Assembly: GCA_018710985.1 (NCBI GenBank)
Contig: DVIV01000013.1
Coordinates: 1 to 38,253, forward strand
DNA from: Candidatus Limiplasma pullicola
Lineage (GTDB): Bacteria; Bacillota; Clostridia; Christensenellales; Aristaeellaceae
Direction: 5' to 3'
Length of the DNA: 38,253 nt
Below, in pieces: positions 23,947-31,066 of the stretch (the stretch's first letter is position 1; every line of letters starts with the position of its first letter). The translations under genes and the position numbers were made by a program. Under the pieces are notes generated by a model. That model was not told where the DNA came from. It ran no database searches and saw only the letters and a program-made list of their open reading frames with translations.

Positions 23947-26628
23947 ATGACGATGCATAGAAGGCTTTTCTCTTTGCTGCTTGTGCTTGTGCTCGCCCTC
24001 GGTCTTGGCCTGGCCATCTGTCCGGCCGCCGCCGAAGAGGGCCTTGTGCTTGAGGACAAGAGGCTTTATCAGGATCATCCGCTGTACATCGACTTGGATC
24101 TGGATACCAGCAGCAACGCCGATGACGCCAATTTCGTCGTCATGCAGGAAGGCTCCGTCATCCTTGACGCGGATTCCGGCATGCGCATCGCCGCTACGGA
24201 GGACAAGACATCCTACACCCTCTACAATCCCACCAGCGAAGCGCTCGGCATTGCGCCCGGCACGCCGGTGGCTTTCATCGACTCCACAAAACAGGAAGCC
24301 TTCTTCTTCGTTCCCATCCAGGTTACGGTCCAGTCCGACCGCATCGTCTTTGCTTGCAGCCCGGAGAAGGTGGAGTCTGACTATCTGTTCAGAAAAATTG
24401 GTATATCGGTCGACAAAACCTTTCCTTTCGAATATAAAAATTTTAATTTTACCAATCCCGCCGGTACGCTCACATTCAAAACCAACCTGAACGGCGATTT
24501 CCACATCAAATTATCCTACAACGGTATCTCTATCGCAGCGGAAACGTGGGTGAGCTATAATCTGCAAGATGCTGTCATCGATATCAGCAATAACTTCGCT
24601 CAGGAGATTCCCATTATCAAGCTGCCGATTGCAGGCGTTCCCGGCATTGGGCTGGAAGTGGGCGTGGGGCTCGGGCTGTTTACCGAGGGCGACACAAAGG
24701 TGAGCTTTGACCTGACGGGCGGCAAGGCCGGTTTCACCGCAAAGGGCGGGATTTTCCAATCGCCGAGCTTCAGCAGCCTGTCTGAACAGCCCAAGCTGAA
24801 CGTAGAGGAGATCACCGCCGAGGGCGATTTTGAAGTGGATATCACCTTTGGACCCTCCATCGATCTGCTTTCCGTTGCCGGACTGGGATGTGACATTGCC
24901 GAGGGCATTTGCGTTTCGGCCGAGCTCACGGGAGACGAGGGCGGCAGAGATCCCAATCCCCTGCTGGAGGTGAAGCCTAACAACCCCAATGTATGGCATG
25001 TCTGCAAGGAGCTTTCCTGCCTGCAGGGTGAAATCGACATGCTTGGGAAGCTGGAGGCCTGGTTCCAGCTGGCCGGGCATGTCTGGTCTGTGGATTATGA
25101 GCTGTTCCGCGTAAAAATCTCCGACTTCCACTACTCCTTTACCTTCAAAGAATTCAAAATGGAGCTATGTCAGCATTATCTCTATCAGGTAGCCGTACGC
25201 GTCCTGGAAGAGGGGTCGAAAAACCCGATGGAGGGCGTAACCGTCACCTATACGGAGGTACCGCCCTACTCCGACCGAAGGGGCAAAGCCTACATCGAAG
25301 GCGTGACCGACAAGGACGGTTACGTTCATCTGTACATGCCGGCAGCTGATGATCCGGAGAAAGACAATGTTCAGATTACCGCTACTTCATGGCAGGGCGA
25401 TCCGGATGATCCTCAGCAAAAGGTGAAAAAGACAGTGGAATACCTCGTTAAAGAAACCGGGCAGGAACAGCAAACCGAGATTGAGCTGCCTCTTTACCAC
25501 TATATGGAACTGGTCTACTTTGAGGAAAACGCGGGCAACGATACGGTGGAAAACATGCCGCAACCGTTTTGGGTGGAAGAAAACCATACGGGCACCATTC
25601 CAAACGAGGTACCGCGGCGTAATGGCTATTATTTCGCATGGTGGTCGGAAGAACAAGATGGGACCGGAACGCACTATTTTCCCGGTAGCGAGATAACGGT
25701 GGTCGACGAGAATATCCAGCTGTATGCACATTGGACGCCTGATCAACCCAAGGTGGATTTCCGCACCATCACCTACGATCCCAATGGCGATAACGTCGTG
25801 CTGCCTGACAATGCCCAGATTTACGAATCCAATAACGATGGCTTTATTCTGCTCAACCCCTGGCGCGAGGATTATATTTTCACCGGCTGGACATGTAAAG
25901 AAATCGGATTCACCGAACCGCAGCTGCAGGTGACGGTTCAGTGCAGCGACCCGGATGGAAATGACTACGTCCACAGAACCTACGTAGCCCACTGGAAACA
26001 CGTAACCTACAACGTCATCTGGCGCAATTGGGACGGCTCATGGCTGGACATAAGCCGGGATTTGTACAACGTAAAGCCCACCTACGAGGGGCCTAATCCG
26101 CCCGTCAGACCGTCGGATGACAGCTACTTCTACGTATTTGCCGGCTGGACGCCTGAAATCAAGGTGGTCACCGAGGACGCGGAATACACCGCCGTCTACA
26201 ACGCCTATCCCCTGCTCAAGCTCGTTTCCTCTCCAACCGATCAGACGCTCCCTGAGGGAGAGGAGGCCGTGTTCCGGGTGGTAGTCTCCGGCGGCGAGGG
26301 AGCGCTGACCTATCAGTGGTATGTCATCCCCGCCGGGTCGGCGTCTGACGGCGCGCAGGCTCCGGGCGGAGAACTCATCCGCGGCGCCACCACCGATACC
26401 CTTCGCGTCACTTCCAGCGAGGAGGTCAGCGGCAACCGCTATTACTGCCTGGTGCAGGATCAGGTCGGTCAGGCAGTGGCTTCGGACCCGGCTCTGCTCA
26501 CGCTCCCCCGGCCCGCGCCGCAGACCGGCGACTCGTTCCCGCTGGGGGGCGCGCTGGCGCTGCTGGCGATGAGCGGCATTGCGCTGGCGCTGATCGCAGT
26601 GCGGCAGAGAAAGCACAGCAGCCTGTAA
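23947..26628 (+). CDS. Large PxTG-anchored surface protein with InlB-type repeats
   Basis: An 893-aa protein with signal peptide (to about 29). A large N-terminal beta-rich region (about 30-415) is not recognised. A CnaB/carboxypeptidase-regulatory-like domain lies at about 415-505, three Listeria-Bacteroides-type repeats (Flg_new, ending YAHW, YVAHW and YTAVY) at about 518-757, and an Ig-like domain (TYQWYV) at 757-855. The end is a sorting signal: APQTGD at 857-862, a hydrophobic helix and the basic tail RQRKHSSL. PxTG is the motif reported for class B-like clostridial sortases; no sortase is in the window. Part of the N-terminal region (about 24380-24600) is AT-richer than its surroundings. 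Adhesin-like function is inferred. Confidence 0.85.
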   Translation: MTMHRRLFSLLLVLVLALGLGLAICPAAAEEGLVLEDKRLYQDHPLYIDLDLDTSSNADDANFVVMQEGSVILDADSGMRIAATEDKTSYTLYNPTSEALGIAPGTPVAFIDSTKQEAFFFVPIQVTVQSDRIVFACSPEKVESDYLFRKIGISVDKTFPFEYKNFNFTNPAGTLTFKTNLNGDFHIKLSYNGISIAAETWVSYNLQDAVIDISNNFAQEIPIIKLPIAGVPGIGLEVGVGLGLFTEGDTKVSFDLTGGKAGFTAKGGIFQSPSFSSLSEQPKLNVEEITAEGDFEVDITFGPSIDLLSVAGLGCDIAEGICVSAELTGDEGGRDPNPLLEVKPNNPNVWHVCKELSCLQGEIDMLGKLEAWFQLAGHVWSVDYELFRVKISDFHYSFTFKEFKMELCQHYLYQVAVRVLEEGSKNPMEGVTVTYTEVPPYSDRRGKAYIEGVTDKDGYVHLYMPAADDPEKDNVQITATSWQGDPDDPQQKVKKTVEYLVKETGQEQQTEIELPLYHYMELVYFEENAGNDTVENMPQPFWVEENHTGTIPNEVPRRNGYYFAWWSEEQDGTGTHYFPGSEITVVDENIQLYAHWTPDQPKVDFRTITYDPNGDNVVLPDNAQIYESNNDGFILLNPWREDYIFTGWTCKEIGFTEPQLQVTVQCSDPDGNDYVHRTYVAHWKHVTYNVIWRNWDGSWLDISRDLYNVKPTYEGPNPPVRPSDDSYFYVFAGWTPEIKVVTEDAEYTAVYNAYPLLKLVSSPTDQTLPEGEEAVFRVVVSGGEGALTYQWYVIPAGSASDGAQAPGGELIRGATTDTLRVTSSEEVSGNRYYCLVQDQVGQAVASDPALLTLPRPAPQTGDSFPLGGALALLAMSGIALALIAVRQRKHSSL

Positions 26629-26649
26629 GCAAAGTCTGTGTTCCGGGCA

Positions 26650-26679
26650 TTGTCCGCGGCCCCCGATGTGTGCTATAAT
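26650..26679 (+). promoter_or_regulatory. Promoter of the sigma-factor locus
   Basis: TTGTCC (26650-26655) and a consensus extended -10, TGCTATAAT (-10 at 26674-26679), are separated by 18 bp. The predicted start near 26686 lies only about 3 nt before the first plausible ATG at 26689. Confidence 0.7.
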
Positions 26680-26688
26680 CCGGAAAGG

Positions 26689-27267
26689 ATGAAGGAAGCA
26701 TATCAGGAAAGCGAGGCTGGCTGCTCTTTGAACACGGATGAGGAACTCTATGCCCGCTTTCTGTGCGGGGAGGACGACGCCATCCGCCAGCTGATGGACC
26801 GGTATCTGGAGCGGCTGACGCTGTTCTGTTTCACCTTCCTGCACAGCCTGACGGAAGCGGAGGACATGGCGCTGGACGCCTTTGCAGTGGTCGCCATGAA
26901 GCGCAGCACCTGGTATGGCGGCAGTTTTCAGCGCTGGCTGTACCGCATTGCCCGCAACCTTTCCATCTCCCGTTTCCGCAAGCTTCGGGTGGTTCAGGTC
27001 CCCTTTGACGAAGCGCACCACCTGACGGAGTCCGGCGCGGACGCGGTCTACTGGCGGCAGGAGGAAACCGAGGCGCTCAAAGCGCTCCTCGGCAGGCTTG
27101 CGCAGGACGAGCGCCGCGTGCTCACGCTGCTGTATCTGGAGAACATGAGCTATGTCCAGGTGGCTCAGGCCCTGGGCATGGACGAAAAGAGGGTCGATAA
27201 TCTGGCCTACCGCGGCAAAAAGCGGCTGCGGGAATGGCTCATACAGGAGGGAAGAGGCCGTGAGTGA
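26689..27267 (+). CDS. Sigma-70 family (ECF-like) RNA polymerase sigma factor
   Basis: A 192-aa sigma factor with region 2 (DEELYARFLCGEDDAIRQL through FQRWLYRIARNLSISRFRK) and region 4 (LAQDERRVLTLLYLENMSYVQVAQALGMDEKRVDNLAYRGKKRLR). There is no region 1 or 3, as in ECF factors. The start is uncertain: ATG 26689 would give an almost leaderless message, whereas TTG 26728 has GAGG 11 nt upstream and begins just before the conserved region. It heads a five-gene overlapping run with a PrsW-like protease and membrane proteins, so its activity is probably controlled from the membrane. No zinc-type anti-sigma gene (HxxxCxxC) is adjacent. Confidence 0.87.
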   Translation: MKEAYQESEAGCSLNTDEELYARFLCGEDDAIRQLMDRYLERLTLFCFTFLHSLTEAEDMALDAFAVVAMKRSTWYGGSFQRWLYRIARNLSISRFRKLRVVQVPFDEAHHLTESGADAVYWRQEETEALKALLGRLAQDERRVLTLLYLENMSYVQVAQALGMDEKRVDNLAYRGKKRLREWLIQEGRGRE

Positions 27268-27385
27268 AACGCTTGTCTGCGTGCTGGTGGCATTGCTGGC
27301 ATTTGTCTGTGGCATGGCCGCCGCCATCCTTGTCAAAACGGTTCATCTGGAGAAGAAGGAACATGACCGCAATCGTTCTTTATGA
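27260..27385 (+). CDS. 41-aa single-span membrane peptide
   Basis: A short frame starting at GTG 27260, with GGAGG at 27246-27250. It has one hydrophobic span (LVCVLVALLAFVCGMAAAILV) and a charged C-terminal tail (KKEHDRNRSL). It overlaps the sigma-factor gene by 8 nt and the next gene by 23 nt. The good ribosome site, overlap pattern and complete transmembrane helix argue for a real gene. It could be a small regulator or partner of the sigma factor or of the polytopic protein; no homologue is recognised. Confidence 0.6.
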   Translation: MSETLVCVLVALLAFVCGMAAAILVKTVHLEKKEHDRNRSL

Positions 27386-28130
27386 GGTTCTGCATTGCCT
27401 CGTGGCCGTGTGCGCGGCGGTCTGGCTGTTTTTCCGGGCTGTCCATGGGGCGGAGCGGCCCGCGCTCTATGTGCTGGCCGGCGCGGCGGCCTGCCTGTTT
27501 CTCGGGGATGTCTACTGGCTGGCGCACCTGATCATCCGCGGCGAGCCCCCCACCATCTTTTCCGCCTGCGATGTGGCCTATATCGGCTTTCTGCTGATGT
27601 TCAACGCCGCCCTGCCCCGCGTGGAACCGCGGCATTCGTTACGGCGTCCCTTCACGCTGTGCATGGCGGCCTTTGCCCTGTTCAACGCCGCGGCGTGGAT
27701 GGTCTGGACCGGGGTGTGGTTCAACAATCTGCTCTGGGGGATTCCCATGCTGGTTCTGGCCCTGCACAGCGCCATGCTGGCGGATCAAAGGCTGTCCTCG
27801 GCCCGGTGCGGCGTATTTTTCGCGTCGCTGGTCCTGTTGGTCATCTGTGAGGCCTCCGTCCTGGCAGGAGGCGTGCGCAGCGTGGCGGGCCCGCTGTGCA
27901 CCGTGCTGTGGGTGCTGGCGTTTGGCCAGCTGGCTTTCCTGCTGAAAGGAACGGGCAGCCTGAAACGGCTGCCGGTTCCCGCGTGGGCCCTGCTGACGTT
28001 CTTTTGCGAATGCGCGTCCTTTTTGGCGCAGGGGGCGGTCTACTATGGGTTTCAGGTGGTGACGATGACCTGTTTCGTCTGCGCCGCGATGTCGGCCGTG
28101 AGGGAGGGAGAGGCGCGTCATGCGGTCTGA
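27363..28130 (+). CDS. Polytopic membrane protein, possible sensor
   Basis: A 255-aa protein that is almost entirely membrane-embedded, with seven or eight predicted helices. The stretch LGDVYWLAHLIIRGEPPTIFSACDVAYIGF resembles the 7TM input modules seen in front of some signalling domains, but no output domain follows. The ATG at 27363 has AGAAGGAAC upstream and lies inside the end of the 41-aa gene. It overlaps the PrsW-like gene by 11 nt. The tight coupling suggests a complex with PrsW and the sigma regulator. The function is unknown; the sensor role is inference from topology and context. Confidence 0.72.
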   Translation: MTAIVLYEVLHCLVAVCAAVWLFFRAVHGAERPALYVLAGAAACLFLGDVYWLAHLIIRGEPPTIFSACDVAYIGFLLMFNAALPRVEPRHSLRRPFTLCMAAFALFNAAAWMVWTGVWFNNLLWGIPMLVLALHSAMLADQRLSSARCGVFFASLVLLVICEASVLAGGVRSVAGPLCTVLWVLAFGQLAFLLKGTGSLKRLPVPAWALLTFFCECASFLAQGAVYYGFQVVTMTCFVCAAMSAVREGEARHAV

Positions 28131-28740
28131 TCTGTTGCTGGCCTGCATCATGGGGCCGCTGCTGGCCGTTTTCCTGCTGAAGGGCAGGGCGCGCCGCCTG
28201 CTGGCCGCGATCTTTGGCGGCATGCTGATCGCGTTTCTGTCGGGTTCTATCAGCGGCTTTCTGGCGGAGCTGGTGCGTTATGACGCCATGGCGGCGGTGC
28301 TCTACATCAGCCCGGCCGTTGAGGAAGGGCTGAAGCTAATCCTCTTTTTGCTGTTTCTCTTCATCTGCCAGCTGGAGGATGCGGCGCTTGCCGACATTGC
28401 CGTGGGGATTGGCGTGGGCTTTTCCATGATGGAAAGCATCGCCCTGCAATTCACATCAGCGGATGTGTGGATTGTGGCGCTGTTCGCGCGCGCCTTCTGC
28501 TCCGCGCTGATTCACGTGGCCTGCGCGCTGATGCTGATTCTGGCGGTGCGCATGGTGCGCCGCATGGCGCTGGAAACCCTGTGCGGCATTCTGGGCATCT
28601 ATGCCGTAACGGTTACGGTACACGCGCTCTATAACCTGATGGTATCCGCCGGGGGCGCGGGGACAATCCTGGGGTATTGCCTGCCGGCGGCGCTGATCGC
28701 CGCATGGAAGCTATGGCCCGCTATTCGAAGAGCGATGTGA
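28120..28740 (+). CDS. PrsW-type intramembrane glutamic protease
   Basis: A 206-aa membrane protein of the PrsW/CPBP superfamily. Its motifs are Glu68-Glu69-x-x-Lys72 (PAVEEGLK), Glu105 in FSMMESI, His132 in IHVACALM, and His168 with Asn172 in HALYNL. These match the order of the PrsW catalytic motifs. In Bacillus PrsW makes the first cut in the anti-sigma factor RsiW and so frees sigma-W. Here it sits three genes after a sigma factor. The start ATG has GGGAGGGAGAGG upstream. Membrane chaperone-like CPBP functions are possible, but the sigma-factor context supports regulated proteolysis. Confidence 0.83.
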   Translation: MRSDLLLACIMGPLLAVFLLKGRARRLLAAIFGGMLIAFLSGSISGFLAELVRYDAMAAVLYISPAVEEGLKLILFLLFLFICQLEDAALADIAVGIGVGFSMMESIALQFTSADVWIVALFARAFCSALIHVACALMLILAVRMVRRMALETLCGILGIYAVTVTVHALYNLMVSAGGAGTILGYCLPAALIAAWKLWPAIRRAM

Positions 28741-28750
28741 GGTGAGGAAT

Positions 28751-29119
28751 GTGCGAACCACGGACGAACAGGTAAACGAGGTCCTGCGCAGGGCCTCCCT
28801 GCTCCGGGAACGGGGCCTTCGGCGCAAAAAAATCCTGCTGGGCGCATGCTGCGTTGCGCTTTCCTTTCATCTGGTGCTCCTTTTGAAGGGCAAAATCAGC
28901 ATGACGGTCGCAACCACCACGGCGTCCTACGGTTCCCTTGTCTTTGAGGGCAGCGGAAACCACTATGTGATGCTCGCCGTCGTCTTTTTCCTGCTGGGCA
29001 TTCCGGCCGGACTGGGGGTCGATGCGCTGATTCGCCGGTGGAAGAGGCGCCGGATTGACCGTTACACCCAAAAATGGCTTGGTCCGGAGAATCCCTCCCG
29101 GCCGTCTTGCGAACGCTGA
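28751..29119 (+). CDS. Small two-span membrane protein, candidate anti-sigma or PrsW substrate
   Basis: A 122-aa protein. A basic, helical N-terminus of about 26 residues (TDEQVNEVLRRASLLRERG) precedes the first span (ILLGACCVALSFHLVLLL). An outside loop of about 35 residues, a second span and a very basic C-terminal tail (RRWKRRRIDRYTQKW) follow. Both ends are predicted to be inside. The start GTG at 28751 was chosen for GAGGTGAGG just upstream; a GTG at 28742 is the alternative. It closes the sigma-factor locus before a strong hairpin. No family is recognised. Its cytoplasmic helix and single small loop would suit an anti-sigma factor cut by PrsW, which is inference. Confidence 0.68.
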   Translation: MRTTDEQVNEVLRRASLLRERGLRRKKILLGACCVALSFHLVLLLKGKISMTVATTTASYGSLVFEGSGNHYVMLAVVFFLLGIPAGLGVDALIRRWKRRRIDRYTQKWLGPENPSRPSCER

Positions 29120-29127
29120 ACCCAAAA

Positions 29128-29164
29128 ACGGTGCGGACCGCCTTTTGGGCGTTTTCCGCACCGT
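29128..29164 (+). terminator. Terminator of the sigma-factor locus
   Basis: A perfect 10-bp stem ACGGTGCGGA/TCCGCACCGT begins 8 nt after the last gene. A second stem CGCGGC/GCCGCG at 29177-29190 is followed by TCTTGCTTTTTT, which may do the actual releasing. The T-run overlaps the -35 of the next promoter. Confidence 0.75.
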
Positions 29165-29192
29165 ATGCTTTGCCGGCGCGGCTTGCCGCGTC

Positions 29193-29221
29193 TTGCTTTT
29201 TTGCTGAAAAAACGGTATGAT
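29193..29221 (+). promoter_or_regulatory. Promoter of the DUF4097 gene
   Basis: TTGCTT (29193-29198) and TATGAT (29216-29221) are separated by 17 bp. The leader contains a CGCGGC/GCCGCG stem (about 29229-29246) that repeats the hairpin just upstream of the promoter. Confidence 0.65.
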
Positions 29222-29277
29222 GAAACAGGCGCGGCCTTCTTGCCGCGTGAAGGAATGGAAAAGAGCGGAGGTGCGCT

Positions 29278-30021
29278 ATGGAACGCAATCTGAGCTTTGA
29301 TACCGAAGGATTGGAAAACATCGCTGTCCACCTTGGATGGGCACAGCTGGAGATGTTCGCCGACGAGGTGGACAAGGTCCAGGTGATGGCCGCCGGCGAT
29401 GACAGCAGCGTCGGGGACCTGCGTATCGCGGTGAAGGACGGCACCCTGCTGGTGGAACAGCCGCAGTATGGGCTTTCGCTCAACATCATGGAAAGCCGCT
29501 GGCTGCAGGTATGCGTGCGCGTACCCAGCCAGTGGAAGGGCAGCGTGGCCCTGAGCACCCTGTCCGGCCTGCTCAGCGCGCGCAAGCTCAGCGCAAAAAC
29601 CCTTTCGATGGAAACCGTCAGCGGCGACCTGCGCGCCGTGCGCATCACGGCTGGCGACGCCAGCCTGAAGACCGTGGGCGGCGATATGCGCGGTGAGCAG
29701 CTGACGGCGGAGAATCTGAGCGTGCGCAGCGTGAGCGGAGACACGGCGCTGGATGCGCTGAGCGTTGCGTCGCTCAAATGCACCAGCGTCAGCGGCGAGC
29801 AGACCTACAACATGACCTCCTCCTTCCGCAAGGTGGATGTGACCGCCGTTTCCGGCAACGTGATCATCACCGCGCCGGTGGAGGCGATGGACGTGAGCCT
29901 GCGCTCCATCAGCGGCCGCGTGCGCACGGAAGGCGTGGACATCCGCGAGGGCGAGGATGTGCCCAGTGTGCGGGTCACCGGCGTGACGGCGGACCTCAAG
30001 CTCATCAGCATCAAGGAATAA
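29278..30021 (+). CDS. DUF4097 beta-helix protein
   Basis: A 247-aa protein with a run of regularly spaced short strands (ETVSGDLRAVRI, KTVGGDMRGEQL, RSVSGDTALDAL, TSVSGEQTYN, TAVSGNVIITA, RSISGRVRTEG), the V-S-G-D pattern typical of DUF4097 right-handed beta-helices. No signal peptide or membrane span is visible, so it is probably cytosolic or acts at the inner membrane face. The family is often encoded beside membrane-stress regulators (PspC or sigma-factor loci), and here it directly follows the sigma/PrsW locus. GGAGG lies upstream of the ATG. It runs on towards ebfC and recR with a 38-nt gap. The binding partner is unknown. Confidence 0.83.
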   Translation: MERNLSFDTEGLENIAVHLGWAQLEMFADEVDKVQVMAAGDDSSVGDLRIAVKDGTLLVEQPQYGLSLNIMESRWLQVCVRVPSQWKGSVALSTLSGLLSARKLSAKTLSMETVSGDLRAVRITAGDASLKTVGGDMRGEQLTAENLSVRSVSGDTALDALSVASLKCTSVSGEQTYNMTSSFRKVDVTAVSGNVIITAPVEAMDVSLRSISGRVRTEGVDIREGEDVPSVRVTGVTADLKLISIKE

Positions 30022-30059
30022 CCCTGTTCAATCTTACTTTTGAGAGGATGGTTTTCCCC

Positions 30060-30398
30060 ATGGCGAAGAATCATTTCGGCGGTTTTGGCGGCGGGGCCAA
30101 CATGCAGCAGCTGATGCGTCAGGCGCAGAAGCTGCAGGAGCAGATGGCCAAGGCACAGGAGGAGCTGGACGAGCGCGAATACAGCGCGCAGGCCGGCGGC
30201 GGCATGGTCAGCGTAACGGTGAGCGGCAAGCGTGAGCTCAAAAGCCTGGTCATCAAGCCCGAATGCGTGGACCCGGATGATGTGGAAATGCTTCAGGACA
30301 TGATCCTGGCGGCGGTCAACGAGGCGCTTCGCAATGCCGAGGAGACGCGCAACGCCGAAATGGCCAAGCTTGCCCCCGGCATGGGGGGCATGTTCTAA
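30060..30398 (+). CDS. YbaB/EbfC nucleoid-associated protein
   Basis: A 112-aa DNA-binding protein. It has a Gly-rich start (FGGFGGGANM), the helix QQLMRQAQKLQEQMAKAQEEL, the central strand region with VTVSGKRELKSLVIKPE, and a C-terminal helix ending PGMGGMF. It is in the usual place just before recR, but dnaX, normally the gene before it, is missing and replaced by the DUF4097 gene. The ATG at 30060 has GAGAGG about 12 nt upstream; an ATG at 30048 is too close to that site. Confidence 0.93.
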   Translation: MAKNHFGGFGGGANMQQLMRQAQKLQEQMAKAQEELDEREYSAQAGGGMVSVTVSGKRELKSLVIKPECVDPDDVEMLQDMILAAVNEALRNAEETRNAEMAKLAPGMGGMF

Positions 30399-30401
30399 GC
30401 C

Positions 30402-31001
30402 ATGGCCCAGCAGTTGGAGCCCATCGCCCGCATGGTGGCGCAGCTTTCGCGCCTGCCGGGCATCGGGCAGAAAAGCGCGCAGCGGCTGGCCTATCACATC
30501 ATCGGCATGCCTCTGGAGGATGTGCGCGAGCTGGCCAGCGCCCTCTATCAGGGACGCAAGGCCATTCGGTACTGTTCCGTATGCGGCAACTACGCAACCG
30601 GCGAGCTGTGCGATATCTGCGCCGATGAGCGCCGCCACAATGGTCAGATCTGCGTGGTGCGCGACCCGCGGGATGTCGCCGCGATCGAGCGTATGCACGA
30701 TTTTCACGGCAGCTATCATGTGCTGCACGGCACCCTCTCCCCCATGGACGGCATCGGTCCGGAGGATATCCGCATCCGGGAATTGTTGGCGCGCCTGAAG
30801 GACCATTCGATCAAGGAGGTCATCCTCGCCACCAACCCGGATATCGAAGGCGAAGCCACCGCTTCCTATATCGCCCGGCTGCTCAAGCCCATGGGCGTGC
30901 TGGTCACGCGCATCGCGCATGGCGTACCCGTGGGCAGCGATCTGGAGTATGCGGATGAAATCACCCTCTCCAAAGCGATGGAGGGACGGCGGGAAATGTA
31001 A
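30402..31001 (+). CDS. recR: Recombination protein RecR
   Basis: A 199-aa recombination mediator that helps RecF and RecO load RecA at gaps. The helix-hairpin-helix region is [16 protein letters not shown], the zinc finger has Cys58, Cys61, Cys70 and Cys73, and the Toprim domain follows with [12 protein letters not shown] and [15 protein letters not shown]. The C-terminal Walker-B-like region includes [12 protein letters not shown]. It starts 3 nt after the EbfC stop codon and is followed by a strong hairpin. Confidence 0.97.
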   Translation: MAQQLEPIARMVAQLSRLPGIGQKSAQRLAYHIIGMPLEDVRELASALYQGRKAIRYCSVCGNYATGELCDICADERRHNGQICVVRDPRDVAAIERMHDFHGSYHVLHGTLSPMDGIGPEDIRIRELLARLKDHSIKEVILATNPDIEGEATASYIARLLKPMGVLVTRIAHGVPVGSDLEYADEITLSKAMEGRREM

Positions 31002-31006
31002 CCCCG

Positions 31007-31035
31007 GCGCCGCGCTGCACAGCGCGGCGCTGTTT
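31007..31035 (+). terminator. Hairpin after recR
   Basis: GCGCCGCGCTG and CAGCGCGGCGC pair as an 11-bp stem with a tiny loop, followed by TGTTTG. The U-run is short, so partial read-through into rmuC is likely. Confidence 0.6.
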
Positions 31036-31066
31036 GCCATCTCTGATACGAAAGGCGGAACAGCCC

